64,000 bases of DNA, taken from Buttiauxella brennerae ATCC 51605 (GTDB lineage Bacteria > Pseudomonadota > Gammaproteobacteria > Enterobacterales > Enterobacteriaceae). The position numbers and the translations under genes were made by a program. How positions within the stretch are numbered: position 1 is the stretch's first letter; the number at the start of each line of letters is the position of its first letter. The stretch covers positions 1 to 64,000 of the forward strand of contig NZ_LXER01000011.1 in the NCBI RefSeq assembly GCF_001654925.1. Reading direction: 5' to 3'. Of the stretch, positions 35,190-45,358 are shown piece after piece. The notes under the pieces are model-generated. The model ran no database searches, was not told the origin of the DNA, and worked only from the letters and a program-made list of their open reading frames with translations.

Positions 35190-36073
35190 GCTTTTTTCGC
35201 TACACGGATAGTTGTCGCTAAACGAGCGGGCTTTTCAGCCGTCGCTTTCTGTGTTGCGCTCGCACATGCGGTTTCTACACAGACGAAAGTCTTGTAACCA
35301 TCATCTGGCATATCAGCCATAGAAGTAGACAGCGCCGGGCCTGGGTTCCAGCCAACCACATTGATGTGGTGGTGATGAACAACGTCGATGGTGCGGTTCA
35401 GGCTTGCATCATGAATAACGCTGCATTCTTCTGGGTCCAGATAAACACGGTCTGTGCGGTCCGGGAAGGTCTGCACGCCGTCGGTCAGCTGGCCTTCAGA
35501 CGCGTTAAGCACTTTATCAATATACTTGATACCCAGCCCGCTCACTTTCACATCAGCAATATCGCCAACGTTGAAATAAGTGTGCAGCGCGGAGTTAACG
35601 TCGAACTCGCCATGAGCTTCCAGTTCCATCTCACAGGTTTTACCCAGTTTGTAACGCGCGTACAGGGTAAAGTCGTGTGGCCAAAACTTGCGAGTTGCAT
35701 CGCTGCTTTGCAATTCGAAGGTCAAAGACACGCCGCTTTCATCTTCATTGTGCGCTTTCAATACCCACGGCAGGTTGCGAGCAAAACCGTGTGCTGGCAG
35801 CTCTGGTTTTGCACCTGGGCCAAACCATGGCCAGCAGATTGGCACGCCGCCACGAATGGCTGTGCCGTGCTTGAACGGTGTATTGCCGCTTAACCAAAGC
35901 ACTTCTTCTTCACCAGCGGGTTTCCATGACAGCAGGTGTGCACCTTGCAACGTCACAGAACCACGCGCTTGTGGATGATCAACCACAATAACTTCCAGCT
36001 CATCAATCTGGCGACGAGACAGGGAAGGGGTGATTTGTTCAATAACCGGGAGGGCAAAAATTTTGTTAATCAT
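35186..36073 (-). CDS. yeaD: D-hexose-6-phosphate mutarotase YeaD
   Basis: This 295-aa protein is the equivalent of E. coli YeaD (294 aa), a beta-sandwich aldose-1-epimerase-like enzyme. Recognisable blocks are HPQARGSVTLQGAHLLSW, the IRGGVPICWPWFG region and the C-terminal FVCVETACAS. It interconverts the anomers of glucose 6-phosphate at the top of glycolysis. I chose ATG 36073 (MINKIFAL) over an upstream open stretch that includes the gapA terminator. It lies downstream of gapA in the same direction and may receive read-through. Confidence 0.93.
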   Translation of the reverse strand: MINKIFALPVIEQITPSLSRRQIDELEVIVVDHPQARGSVTLQGAHLLSWKPAGEEEVLWLSGNTPFKHGTAIRGGVPICWPWFGPGAKPELPAHGFARNLPWVLKAHNEDESGVSLTFELQSSDATRKFWPHDFTLYARYKLGKTCEMELEAHGEFDVNSALHTYFNVGDIADVKVSGLGIKYIDKVLNASEGQLTDGVQTFPDRTDRVYLDPEECSVIHDASLNRTIDVVHHHHINVVGWNPGPALSTSMADMPDDGYKTFVCVETACASATQKATAEKPARLATTIRVAKKA

Positions 36074-36096
36074 TGACTCACCTATCAATCGAAGGC

Positions 36097-36124
36097 AAAA
36101 AAAAGGCGACCGCATGGGTCGCCC
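36097..36124 (-). terminator. Rho-independent terminator of gapA
   Basis: On the minus strand the stem GGCGACC/GGTCGCC with loop CATGC is followed by eight T residues. Confidence 0.9.
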
Positions 36125-36149
36125 TTCAGGACTAAAAGCTCATCTCAAC

Positions 36150-37491
<1,342 letters not shown>

Positions 37492-37905
37492 ATGGCTAAC
37501 CAATTACCTCCTGATTTATCGAAAAAAAACCTTTCTGAGATGCAGTTTTATGTCACCCAGAAACATGGCACTGAGCCACCGTTTTCCGGGCGTCTGCTGC
37601 ATAACAAGCGGGAAGGGGTCTATCACTGCCTGGTCTGTGACGCACCTCTGTTTATGTCAGAGTCCAAATATGACTCAGGCTGCGGCTGGCCTAGCTTCTA
37701 TGAACCTGTAAGCGACAGTGCTATTCATTACATCAAGGACTTCACACACGGTATGGAGCGGATTGAAATCCGTTGCGGCAATTGTGAAGCCCACTTAGGC
37801 CATGTTTTCCCGGATGGACCGCAGCCAACAGGTGAGCGTTACTGCGTGAATTCAGCCTCGTTAAACTTCACCGACGACCAAAACGGCGAGCAAATCGAAG
37901 GCTGA
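37492..37905 (+). CDS. msrB: Peptide-methionine (R)-S-oxide reductase MsrB
   Basis: This 137-aa protein has the structural zinc Cys pairs CLVC and CGNC, the [10 protein letters not shown] block, and the catalytic Cys in RYCVNSASL. It reduces methionine-R-sulfoxide residues using thioredoxin. It is full length compared with E. coli MsrB. yeaC follows in the same direction after about 40 bases, as in E. coli. Confidence 0.96.
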   Translation: MANQLPPDLSKKNLSEMQFYVTQKHGTEPPFSGRLLHNKREGVYHCLVCDAPLFMSESKYDSGCGWPSFYEPVSDSAIHYIKDFTHGMERIEIRCGNCEAHLGHVFPDGPQPTGERYCVNSASLNFTDDQNGEQIEG

Positions 37906-37947
37906 AAAATCGATTCAGCAAATTATTCCACAGGAACTTGCCACATG

Positions 37948-38223
37948 ATGAACCTGGACGAGATGTTAGAAGCAATGACACCGGAAGTTTATCAACGTCT
38001 GGTGACCGCCGTTGAGCTGGGAAAATGGCCAGACGGTGTGGCGCTGACGCCCGATCAAAAAGAGAACAGTTTGCAGTTAGTGATGATGTGGCAGACGCGT
38101 CATAACACCGACCCGCAGCATATGACCATCGGCACTGACGGCAACATCGTGATGAAGAGTAAGCAGCAACTTAAAGCTGAGTTCGGCATTGAGCCTGCGC
38201 CGATTATAACTGTGAAGCTCTAA
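37948..38223 (+). CDS. yeaC: YeaC, DUF1315 family protein
   Basis: This 91-aa protein carries the conserved MTPEVYQRLVTAVELGKWPDG-type segment (in two adjoining blocks) and MTIGTDGNIVMKSKQQLK near the end. It matches E. coli YeaC throughout. Its function is unknown; the constant pairing with msrB suggests a link to oxidative repair. There are two adjacent ATG codons (37945 and 37948); CAGGAA lies upstream. Confidence 0.92.
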   Translation: MNLDEMLEAMTPEVYQRLVTAVELGKWPDGVALTPDQKENSLQLVMMWQTRHNTDPQHMTIGTDGNIVMKSKQQLKAEFGIEPAPIITVKL

Positions 38224-38227
38224 GCTC

Positions 38228-38262
38228 AAAAAAACCGGGTAGCGCAGATGCCACCCGGTTCT
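38228..38262. terminator. Bidirectional terminator between yeaC and the chitinase gene
   Basis: The stem AACCGGGT/ACCCGGTT is flanked by an A-run on its left, which gives a T-tract for the minus-strand chitinase gene. Confidence 0.8.
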
Positions 38263-38272
38263 ATCCTGAAAA

Positions 38273-39544
38273 TTAATGCTCCGTTTTAATCCCTAAATCT
38301 TTGGCTAACTCTTTTGCCAGGCGGTTATTGTCATCCGCGCCATACTCCCAGAACATTGCGCCCCCCAGGCCTTTGGCTTTGATGTACTCCGCTTTGATTG
38401 CCACGGATCGTGGATTTTCGTACGAAATGGCGAAAAGCGGTTTGCCTTCGCTCGACTTGACGGTCAGATAAGGCACATGTGCGTCGTCGTCCCAGTTTTC
38501 AGTAAAGCGTTTTTGCGGATCATTAAGCAGCTTGCTGACAATATCGTTGTATTTCATATAACTGTCTTTGGTGAGATCCACGCCTAAAGACATAAACAGC
38601 GCTTTTTCTGTGTCACCAAAATAGGGTTGTGTCACCGGGTTTTTTGCTGCATCTGGCTTATCCCAGTCAATACCCGGCTCGGTGGCGCGTTTAGGAATGC
38701 GGCCATAGAAGCCGATGCCGAGGTTCATCTGCGCTGGCTTAAGGCCTGCTTTGATATAATTATCGACCACGAAATTAACGTTATATTTATCAGCCGCAGC
38801 AACGGTTGGCCAGCTCTTCGAATCATACAAATTGGCGTTAAAGTACTGCGTGCCATACGCCATGTCGTAGGTCATCAGGTTGATGTAATCAAGCGCAGGC
38901 GCGATGGCTTTGACATCAACCCATTCGGTTGGGCTTTTCACATTCGCGCCCACGGCGATCGTCAGCAATTTTTCTTTGCCCAATGCCGTGCGCAGTTCAT
39001 TGAGCAGTGCGGTGAAATTAGCGCGGTCTTCAGGAAGACTCGCGACCAATCCCCACGCGCCATTCACCGGATATTCCCAGTCCAGATCGATACCGTCCAG
39101 CCCGTAGCGTTGTATCACCTCCTGAGCGGAGCGGATAAATACCGCGCGGTTTTCAGGTGTGGCGGCCGCACCGGAGAAACCACGTGCGCCCCAACCGCCA
39201 ACGGACAGTAATACTTTCAGGTTTGGGTTCTGTTTACGCAGCGCAGGGACTTTTTCAAGGTCGGACATCACTTTTGGTGAAAGCCAAATTTGGTGGAGTT
39301 TAGAGGCGTCTTTTAAAGCGGCGTTGGTTTCGTCTTTCTCATCGTTGTAGATCAGGCCAAACGAATAGTTGAGATGGGTAATCTGGCGCACATCAAGTTT
39401 ATCAATATCTCCGCCAGGCCCGGCGGTCACATCACCACCGCCGTTGAAATAACCTACTGAGAGATAAGAGCTTGCCTGAGCCACTCCGGCACAGGCGATT
39501 TGTATCACTGCCAACAACGGCAGCAGCTTACGCGTGAAGACCAT
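38273..39544 (-). CDS. Secreted GH18 chitinase
   Basis: This 423-aa protein has a signal peptide (about 1-24, ending AQA) and one GH18 catalytic domain. SVGGWGARGFSG forms the third strand, the catalytic DxxDxDxE motif is in LDGIDLDWEYPV, and MTYDMAYG and the closing FWEYGADD are the substrate-contacting strands. It should hydrolyse chitin or chitooligosaccharides in the periplasm or outside the cell. There is no chitin-binding domain. E. coli has no chitinase at this position between yeaC and pncA, so this is an accessory gene. A MITE-like repeat and a palindrome of LacI-operator type lie upstream. Confidence 0.9.
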   Translation of the reverse strand: MVFTRKLLPLLAVIQIACAGVAQASSYLSVGYFNGGGDVTAGPGGDIDKLDVRQITHLNYSFGLIYNDEKDETNAALKDASKLHQIWLSPKVMSDLEKVPALRKQNPNLKVLLSVGGWGARGFSGAAATPENRAVFIRSAQEVIQRYGLDGIDLDWEYPVNGAWGLVASLPEDRANFTALLNELRTALGKEKLLTIAVGANVKSPTEWVDVKAIAPALDYINLMTYDMAYGTQYFNANLYDSKSWPTVAAADKYNVNFVVDNYIKAGLKPAQMNLGIGFYGRIPKRATEPGIDWDKPDAAKNPVTQPYFGDTEKALFMSLGVDLTKDSYMKYNDIVSKLLNDPQKRFTENWDDDAHVPYLTVKSSEGKPLFAISYENPRSVAIKAEYIKAKGLGGAMFWEYGADDNNRLAKELAKDLGIKTEH

Positions 39545-39570
39545 TGGTTGTTCCTCTTTGACGGAAAAAT

Positions 39571-39695
39571 ATACCCGTCATACTTCAAGTTGCCTCTTTG
39601 TTGGCTGCGCTCACACGCCCGAATCACTTACTTTAGTAAGCTCATCGGGACTTGTTCTCTTGCCGCCGCGATGCAACTCGAATTATTTGGGTATA
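39571..39695. repeat. MITE-like palindromic repeat, copy B (about 125 bp)
   Basis: The ends ATACCCGTCATACTTCAAG and CTCGAATTATTTGGGTAT form imperfect inverted repeats. The centre contains TCACTTACTTTAGTAAG, like the ERIC core, making this the most complete of the three copies. It lies in the presumed 5' region of the chitinase gene. Confidence 0.75.
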
Positions 39696-39715
39696 AAAAA
39701 CAAGCAAGTTGATTA

Positions 39716-39729
39716 TGAGAGCGCTCTCA
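39716..39729. promoter_or_regulatory. Perfect palindrome resembling a LacI/GalR-family operator
   Basis: TGAGAGCGCTCTCA is a perfect 14-bp palindrome with the central CG typical of LacI-family operators. It lies about 170 bases upstream of the chitinase start, on the far side of the MITE copy, and between chitinase and pncA. No regulator gene is adjacent. Confidence 0.4.
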
Positions 39730-39810
39730 AAAATGAGCGAGCACTAAAAGTTCAGAATGAGAGCGGAATCGAGAAATGGGGAGAAGGGCGCAGGCGCGCC
39801 CTGAAGAGAA

Positions 39811-40440
39811 TTAGTAAGTAAAATCAGCGAAGGTCATCAAGGTTGCTCCTGCCGCCGACATTTCCTGGAATGCCCGCAGACTGTCCTGAGGATGCAGATT
39901 CACGCCACGGCAGCCATCGGTAATCACCGTCACATCGTAGCCCAATGCCAGCGCGTCGAGCACCGTGTATTTCACGCAATAATCGGTGGCAAGACCCAGC
40001 ACGACAACCTGTTTGACCTCATGGCGAAATAGCCAGTCATCAAGGAGCGTTTTCTGGCGATGGCCGTTGTCGAAAAAGCCGCTGTAGCTATCAATCAGTG
40101 GATTTTCACCTTTCTGAAAAACAGCATCGATCTCCTTTGCGTCGAGCAAAGGGTGGAGCTGTGCACCTTCACTGCCTTGTACGCAGTGATCCGGCCACCA
40201 TGTTTGTCTTAGCCCGTCGAGTTTGCCTTGCGTGTAAGGTTCAGTTTTTTGAACACTGGCAAAACTGCCATGGTTCGCCGGGTGCCAGTCTTGTGTGGCG
40301 ACCACGGCATCGCCGCGCCCTTTGCAAAAGCTAATCAATGCATTTGCCACATCAACCGTACTGTCACCTTCAGGTACAGCAAGCGCACCGCCGGCACAAA
40401 AATCATTCTGAATATCGACCATTAACAATGCACGTTTCAT
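39811..40440 (-). CDS. pncA: Nicotinamidase PncA
   Basis: This 209-aa protein is a cysteine hydrolase with the catalytic Asp in LLMVDIQNDF, metal-binding residues in TQDWHPANH, and the nucleophile Cys in GLATDYCVKYT. It deamidates nicotinamide to nicotinate for NAD salvage. It follows ansA in the same direction after 9 bases, so the two form an operon as in E. coli. Confidence 0.95.
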   Translation of the reverse strand: MKRALLMVDIQNDFCAGGALAVPEGDSTVDVANALISFCKGRGDAVVATQDWHPANHGSFASVQKTEPYTQGKLDGLRQTWWPDHCVQGSEGAQLHPLLDAKEIDAVFQKGENPLIDSYSGFFDNGHRQKTLLDDWLFRHEVKQVVVLGLATDYCVKYTVLDALALGYDVTVITDGCRGVNLHPQDSLRAFQEMSAAGATLMTFADFTY

Positions 40441-40449
40441 GCTTGATCC

Positions 40450-41466
40450 TTACTCATCTGGGGTAAGCTCGCCACGAAGGTTGAGGGACATTGTCTCGCG
40501 AATGGCCTGGGCGTCCAGATTCTGGCTCAGTAGATAATGCAGTTTAGTCAGCGTGGCTTCCACCGTCATATCAAAGCCACTGACAACGCCCGCTTGCGCC
40601 AGCGCATTACCCGTTGCATAGCCACCCATATTCACTTTCCCGGACATACATTGCGTCAGGTTTACCACCACAATGCCACGTGAACAGGCTTCCTGTAACT
40701 CTTTGAGGAATGCGCCGTGCTGCGGGGCGTTACCCACACCGTAAGAACGCAGAATCAACGCTTTTACCGGCTGACGTAAAAAGTTGCCGACAACATCTGC
40801 TGAAATCCCCGGGTAAATCGTCACCACGCCAATTGGTTGCGGCGTAATCGGGTGAACGATCAGCTCGCCTTCACTGTGAGGTGCGGCTGGGGTATTCAGG
40901 CGGCGAATGTGGATCCCGGCTTCAAGCAACGGTGCCAGGTTTGGCGACGCAAACGCATCGAAACCATCGGCATGGGCTTTGGTGGTGCGGTTGCCGCGAT
41001 ACAGACGGTTATTGAAGAACAGCGTGACTTCGTTAATCGGGAAGTTAGCCGCGATATACAACGAGTTCAGCAGGTTAATCTGCCCATCAGAACGCAGCTC
41101 AGCCAGCGGGATCTGCGAGCCGGTGACAATTACCGGTTTGCTGAGGTTTTCCAGCATGAATGACAGCGCCGAGGCGGTAAATGCCATGGTGTCGGTGCCG
41201 TGCAGAATCACAAAACCATCGTACTTGTCATAGTTGGCTTTAATGTCATCGGCAATGTGCTGCCAGTCCTCTGGCGTCATGTCAGAAGAGTCCATCAGCG
41301 GCTGATATTCATGAATCGTGAAATCAGGCATTTCCTGGCGATGGAATTCTGGCATCAAAGCCAACTGGCGTTGTAAGTGGCCGGAAACAGGAATGTAACC
41401 GTGCTCAGAACGTTGCATACCGATAGTACCGCCAGTATAGGCGACGTAGATGGATTTCTTTTGCAT
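40450..41466 (-). CDS. ansA: Cytoplasmic L-asparaginase I
   Basis: This 338-aa protein has both asparaginase signatures: the catalytic Thr in AYTGGTIGM and the second Thr-Asp pair in LHGTDTMAFTAS. It lacks a signal peptide, so it is the cytoplasmic type I enzyme that converts asparagine to aspartate. It lies upstream of pncA in the same transcription unit. Confidence 0.96.
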   Translation of the reverse strand: MQKKSIYVAYTGGTIGMQRSEHGYIPVSGHLQRQLALMPEFHRQEMPDFTIHEYQPLMDSSDMTPEDWQHIADDIKANYDKYDGFVILHGTDTMAFTASALSFMLENLSKPVIVTGSQIPLAELRSDGQINLLNSLYIAANFPINEVTLFFNNRLYRGNRTTKAHADGFDAFASPNLAPLLEAGIHIRRLNTPAAPHSEGELIVHPITPQPIGVVTIYPGISADVVGNFLRQPVKALILRSYGVGNAPQHGAFLKELQEACSRGIVVVNLTQCMSGKVNMGGYATGNALAQAGVVSGFDMTVEATLTKLHYLLSQNLDAQAIRETMSLNLRGELTPDE

Positions 41467-41516
41467 GAGAAAACTCAGGGGGTTGGCATTATTGAGCGCA
41501 GTATAGTGGGATGGGG

Positions 41517-41546
41517 TAAAAAAATCAGCCCGGTAAATACCGGGCT
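41517..41546 (-). terminator. Rho-independent terminator of sppA
   Basis: The stem AGCCCGGTA/TACCGGGCT is followed, on the minus strand, by a run of seven T residues after one A. Confidence 0.88.
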
Positions 41547-41555
41547 GGGTCCAGA

Positions 41556-43406
41556 TTATCGCACATCACCACAAGTCAGGCAGAAGGCGTATCGGTTTTG
41601 CGGGTCATTCATGGTGCCGAATTTATCGTTTTGCGCTTTAAGCGCAAGTGCGGCGTCAGCAAGTGGTGCGGGCAAATATGCCTGCAACGCTTGTGGCAAC
41701 ATGGCACGTACAGAACCACTCATGCTGTCGAATACCATATCCAGGAAGCTTGGGTCATCCTGCCAGAAATCCAGGTGCCAGACTTTAATTTTCGCCAGTT
41801 CAGCGGCTTTAGCCACTGCGTCGTCAAAATCACCCAGACTGTCCACCAGACCGTTCGCTTTTGCATCCTGACCTGTCCAGACATGGCCCTGAGCGATAGC
41901 ATCAATTTGCTCAGGCGTTTTCTTACGGGAATCGGCAACCAGCGTGATAAAGCGCTTATAACCATTTTCGATGGTCAGCTGCATCATCTGCTGAACTTCC
42001 GGTGGCAGTGATTTGGTGACGGCTACGTCAGCTAATGGTGAAGTCGCCACGCCATCGGTATGAACGCCAATGGAATCCAGGCTGTTTTCAACCGTGTTGA
42101 TCACGCCAAAGATACCAATCGAACCGGTCAGGGTGTTCGGGCTGGCAACGATGTAATCGGCCGGAGTGGAAATCCAGTAACCGCCAGATGCCGCCATACC
42201 GCCCATCGAAACCACAATCGGCTTGCCAGCGGTGCGTGCCGCTTCCAGCTCATCACGAATTACTTCTGATGCGCTGACGCTGCCGCCGGGACTGTTAACG
42301 CGCAGCACAATGGCTTTCACTTTCGGGTCAAGACGCGCTTCGCGAATTTGCATCGCGGTGGTATCGCCACCCACTTGCCCTGGTGTTTCTTGCCCATCCA
42401 TGATGGCTCCATTGGCGATAATGACCGCAATCGAATCACCTTTATCAGACGGTTTTTTCACCACGTAGTCATACATACTGGTGTAACTAAAGTCTTTGTT
42501 CTCTTTATTCCAGCCAAACTGTTTAACCATCGCTTTATCAACGGTGGCGCTGCTGGCAAGTTCATCAACCAGTTTGTTATCGAGCGCGTACTTCGCCGTG
42601 TCGCCACCCAGCTTTTGCAGGTTATCAAGCAAACCTTGTGCGCCCGGGAACACTTGCTGCGCCGTAATCTGGCGGTTAGCGGCAATGGTAGTGAGGTAGT
42701 TCTGCCACAGTTCGCCAATCCAGCGGCTGTCTGCTTCACGCGCCGCAGGAGACATATCATCACGAATAAACGGCTCAACAGCAGATTTATACGTACCGAC
42801 GCGGAAGATATGCGTGGAGACTTTCAGCTTATCGAGCAGCGTTTTGTAATACAGCGAGTTGGTGGCAAAACCGTGCAGATCCACCATGCCTTGCGGCGAG
42901 AGCCAAATTTTATTGGCAAAACTTGCCAGGTAATATTGCCCCTGGTTGTAGCTGTCGCCTACGGCATAAACTGGCTTGCCGCTGTCGCGGAACTCACGCA
43001 GCGCTTTGCCGATATATTGCATGGAAGGCTGGTCGCCACCGGCAAACTCTTTTAAATCGAGCACAATGCCGGTGATATTGCGGTCATCTTTCGCCTGGCG
43101 AATAGTATCGACAACATCAAACAGGGAGTTTTCCTGCAAGCGGTCAGAGCTTGCGCCAAGCAACTGGCGGCCAATCACGCCCAGTTTATTGCTGACCGAA
43201 GGCTTATCAACCACCACCCCGGTGATATCAAGCAACAGTGCGCCACGTGCGGGCTCTGCTGGCGCGCTGTTGATCTGCATCCAGATCCCAACGCCGACCA
43301 GCACCAGCAGCACTAAAAATAGATTGAGAATGAACTCTCGAATAAAGTTAAGCAGACGCCAGGTCCACTTAAAAAAACCGGCAACAAATCGCCCAATGGT
43401 GCGCAT
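41556..43406 (-). CDS. sppA: Signal peptide peptidase SppA (protease IV)
   Basis: This 616-aa protein has one N-terminal membrane anchor (about 24-46) and two tandem SppA domains. The catalytic Lys is in [11 protein letters not shown] of the first domain and the catalytic Ser in [12 protein letters not shown] of the second. It degrades cleaved signal peptides from the periplasmic side of the inner membrane. Length and motifs match E. coli SppA (618 aa). Confidence 0.96.
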   Translation of the reverse strand: MRTIGRFVAGFFKWTWRLLNFIREFILNLFLVLLVLVGVGIWMQINSAPAEPARGALLLDITGVVVDKPSVSNKLGVIGRQLLGASSDRLQENSLFDVVDTIRQAKDDRNITGIVLDLKEFAGGDQPSMQYIGKALREFRDSGKPVYAVGDSYNQGQYYLASFANKIWLSPQGMVDLHGFATNSLYYKTLLDKLKVSTHIFRVGTYKSAVEPFIRDDMSPAAREADSRWIGELWQNYLTTIAANRQITAQQVFPGAQGLLDNLQKLGGDTAKYALDNKLVDELASSATVDKAMVKQFGWNKENKDFSYTSMYDYVVKKPSDKGDSIAVIIANGAIMDGQETPGQVGGDTTAMQIREARLDPKVKAIVLRVNSPGGSVSASEVIRDELEAARTAGKPIVVSMGGMAASGGYWISTPADYIVASPNTLTGSIGIFGVINTVENSLDSIGVHTDGVATSPLADVAVTKSLPPEVQQMMQLTIENGYKRFITLVADSRKKTPEQIDAIAQGHVWTGQDAKANGLVDSLGDFDDAVAKAAELAKIKVWHLDFWQDDPSFLDMVFDSMSGSVRAMLPQALQAYLPAPLADAALALKAQNDKFGTMNDPQNRYAFCLTCGDVR

Positions 43407-43565
43407 GTACTCTCCGAATTACTCAGTTTTAGCTGAGGTATAGCTAAAGTGATTGCTATCCTAAATACCCCCATGGCAAAAGTCAGCAGGAAATATTTAC
43501 TGCGCTGTAACAAAATTTACCGCTGTGTTAGTTTTGCCGCTTAAAATCATTGCAGGAGTTATCAA

Positions 43566-44117
43566 ATGGATGCACTTGAACTGCTTCTTAACCGCCGCAG
43601 CGCCTCCCGCCTGTCAGAGCCAACCCCGGCTGGTGATGTTCTGGAAAATATTATCCGTGCGGGTATGCGTGCACCTGACCATGGCACATTACAACCATGG
43701 CGCTTTATCGTTATTGAAGGCGAAGGCCGTGAACGCTTTAGTAAAGTGATGGAACAGGCTGCTGTTGATGAAGGGCAAGACGAGAAGGGCATTGAGAAAG
43801 CACGCACCGCGCCGTTCCGTGCTCCCATGATTATCGCAGTTGTCGCACATTGTGATGACAACCACAAAGTTCCGGTCTGGGAACAGGTCGTTTCTGCCGG
43901 TTGTGCAGTAATGGCAATGCAGATGGCTGCTGTAGCGCAGGGTTTCAATGGGATCTGGCGTACTGGCATCTGGACTGAAAGCGAAGCCGTGCGCGACGCA
44001 CTAAACTGCCGTGAGCAAGATGAAGTGGTCGGTTTTCTGTATCTGGGAACGCCACAACTCAAAGCCTCGACCACCATTAGCGTGCCAGATACCACTGCGT
44101 TTGTGAGCAAATTCTAA
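43566..44117 (+). CDS. ydjA: Nitroreductase-family protein YdjA
   Basis: This 183-aa protein is the small FMN-binding nitroreductase YdjA, with the FMN-contacting RRSASRL start, [12 protein letters not shown], and a GFLYLGTP segment near the C-terminus. The cellular substrate is unknown. AGGAG precedes the ATG. It lies between sppA and selD, as in E. coli. Confidence 0.94.
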   Translation: MDALELLLNRRSASRLSEPTPAGDVLENIIRAGMRAPDHGTLQPWRFIVIEGEGRERFSKVMEQAAVDEGQDEKGIEKARTAPFRAPMIIAVVAHCDDNHKVPVWEQVVSAGCAVMAMQMAAVAQGFNGIWRTGIWTESEAVRDALNCREQDEVVGFLYLGTPQLKASTTISVPDTTAFVSKF

Positions 44118-44224
44118 GCAAACAAACAAAAGCTGTCTGGATTGTGACCAGCAATGGCGCAATTCAGACATGCAGACTTACTACTGAACGATTTGGGCGC
44201 TACCATGTACACTCAATTTTTGTT

Positions 44225-44293
44225 TATACCCTAAATAATTCGAGTTGCGCACGGCTGCAGTCAATGCACCAGCAGCTTGAAGTATGACGGGTA
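44225..44293. repeat. MITE-like palindromic repeat, copy C (about 69 bp, inverted, core deleted)
   Basis: The ends TATACCCTAAATAATTCGAG and CTTGAAGTATGACGGGTA are the reverse complement of copy B ends. The ERIC-like core is missing. The copy ends 6-10 bases before the selD ribosome binding site, so it lies in the selD leader. Confidence 0.75.
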
Positions 44294-44310
44294 GTGACCA
44301 GGAGTCGTCC

Positions 44311-45354
44311 ATGAGTGAGCCAACCGTTCGTTTGACGCAGTACAGCCACGGAGCTGGTTGCGGCTGCAAAATTTCCCCGAAAGTCCTGCAAACTATTCTG
44401 CACTCTGAGCAGGCTAAATTTGTCGACCCTAATTTGCTTGTCGGAAACGAAACCAGTGACGATGCGGCGGTTTACGATCTGGGCAACGGCACTTGTGTCA
44501 TCAGTACCACCGACTTCTTTATGCCGATCGTTGATGATCCGTTCGATTTTGGGCGCATTGCAGCCACCAACGCCATCAGTGACATCTATGCGATGGGCGG
44601 CAAACCGATTATGGCTATTGCCATTCTGGGCTGGCCTATCAATACCCTGGCGCCTGAAATTGCCCGCAAAGTTATTGAAGGCGGGCGCTTTGTTTGCCAG
44701 CAGGCGGGTATTTCCCTCGCAGGCGGCCACTCCATTGATGCGCCAGAACCCATCTTTGGCCTGGCAGTCACCGGGATTGTGCCGACCGATCGCGTGAAGA
44801 AAAACAGCTCAGCCAAAGCAGGTTGCAAACTGTTCCTCACTAAGCCGCTCGGTATTGGCGTGCTGACCACCGCTGAGAAAAAATCTCTGCTAAAACCTGA
44901 GCATTACGGCCTTGCGGCAGAAGTGATGTGCCAGTTGAATAAGCCGGGTGCCGAATTTGCCGACATCGAAGGCGTTACCGCCATGACCGATGTCACCGGC
45001 TTTGGCCTGCTGGGTCACCTTAGCGAAATGTGCCAGGGCGCGGGCGTTCAGGCTGAAGTGTGGTTCGATAAAGTCCCTAAACTGCCGGATGTCGAAGATT
45101 ACATCGCGCAAGGTTGTGTGCCTGGCGGCACCACGCGTAACTTCGCAAGCTACGGCTATTTGATGGGCGAAATGAGCCAGGCTCAGCGTGATTTATTGTG
45201 CGACCCGCAAACTTCCGGCGGCTTGTTACTTGCCGTTGAAGCGGATGCAGAAGCCGCTGTCGCCGCTGTTGCCGAAAGAAATGGCATCAAACTGACGGCT
45301 ATCGGTCAGTTGAAAGATGCTCGCGCAGGCCGCCCGATGATTGAGATTCGCTAA
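44311..45354 (+). CDS. selD: Selenophosphate synthetase SelD
   Basis: This 347-aa protein has the glycine-rich [12 protein letters not shown] motif with the active-site Cys-Lys (Cys, not Sec, at the catalytic position) and the [16 protein letters not shown] and [14 protein letters not shown] blocks. It makes selenophosphate for selenocysteine and selenouridine synthesis. I chose ATG 44311 with AGGAG upstream; a frame from 44284 would start inside the MITE-like repeat. topB starts 4 bases after the stop. Confidence 0.97.
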   Translation: MSEPTVRLTQYSHGAGCGCKISPKVLQTILHSEQAKFVDPNLLVGNETSDDAAVYDLGNGTCVISTTDFFMPIVDDPFDFGRIAATNAISDIYAMGGKPIMAIAILGWPINTLAPEIARKVIEGGRFVCQQAGISLAGGHSIDAPEPIFGLAVTGIVPTDRVKKNSSAKAGCKLFLTKPLGIGVLTTAEKKSLLKPEHYGLAAEVMCQLNKPGAEFADIEGVTAMTDVTGFGLLGHLSEMCQGAGVQAEVWFDKVPKLPDVEDYIAQGCVPGGTTRNFASYGYLMGEMSQAQRDLLCDPQTSGGLLLAVEADAEAAVAAVAERNGIKLTAIGQLKDARAGRPMIEIR

Positions 45355-45358
45355 TCTG

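Noticed and set aside
45341..45358. Earlier topB start overlapping selD
   Set aside because: The extra six codons fall in the end of selD, while ATG 45359 gives the conserved [11 protein letters not shown] start.
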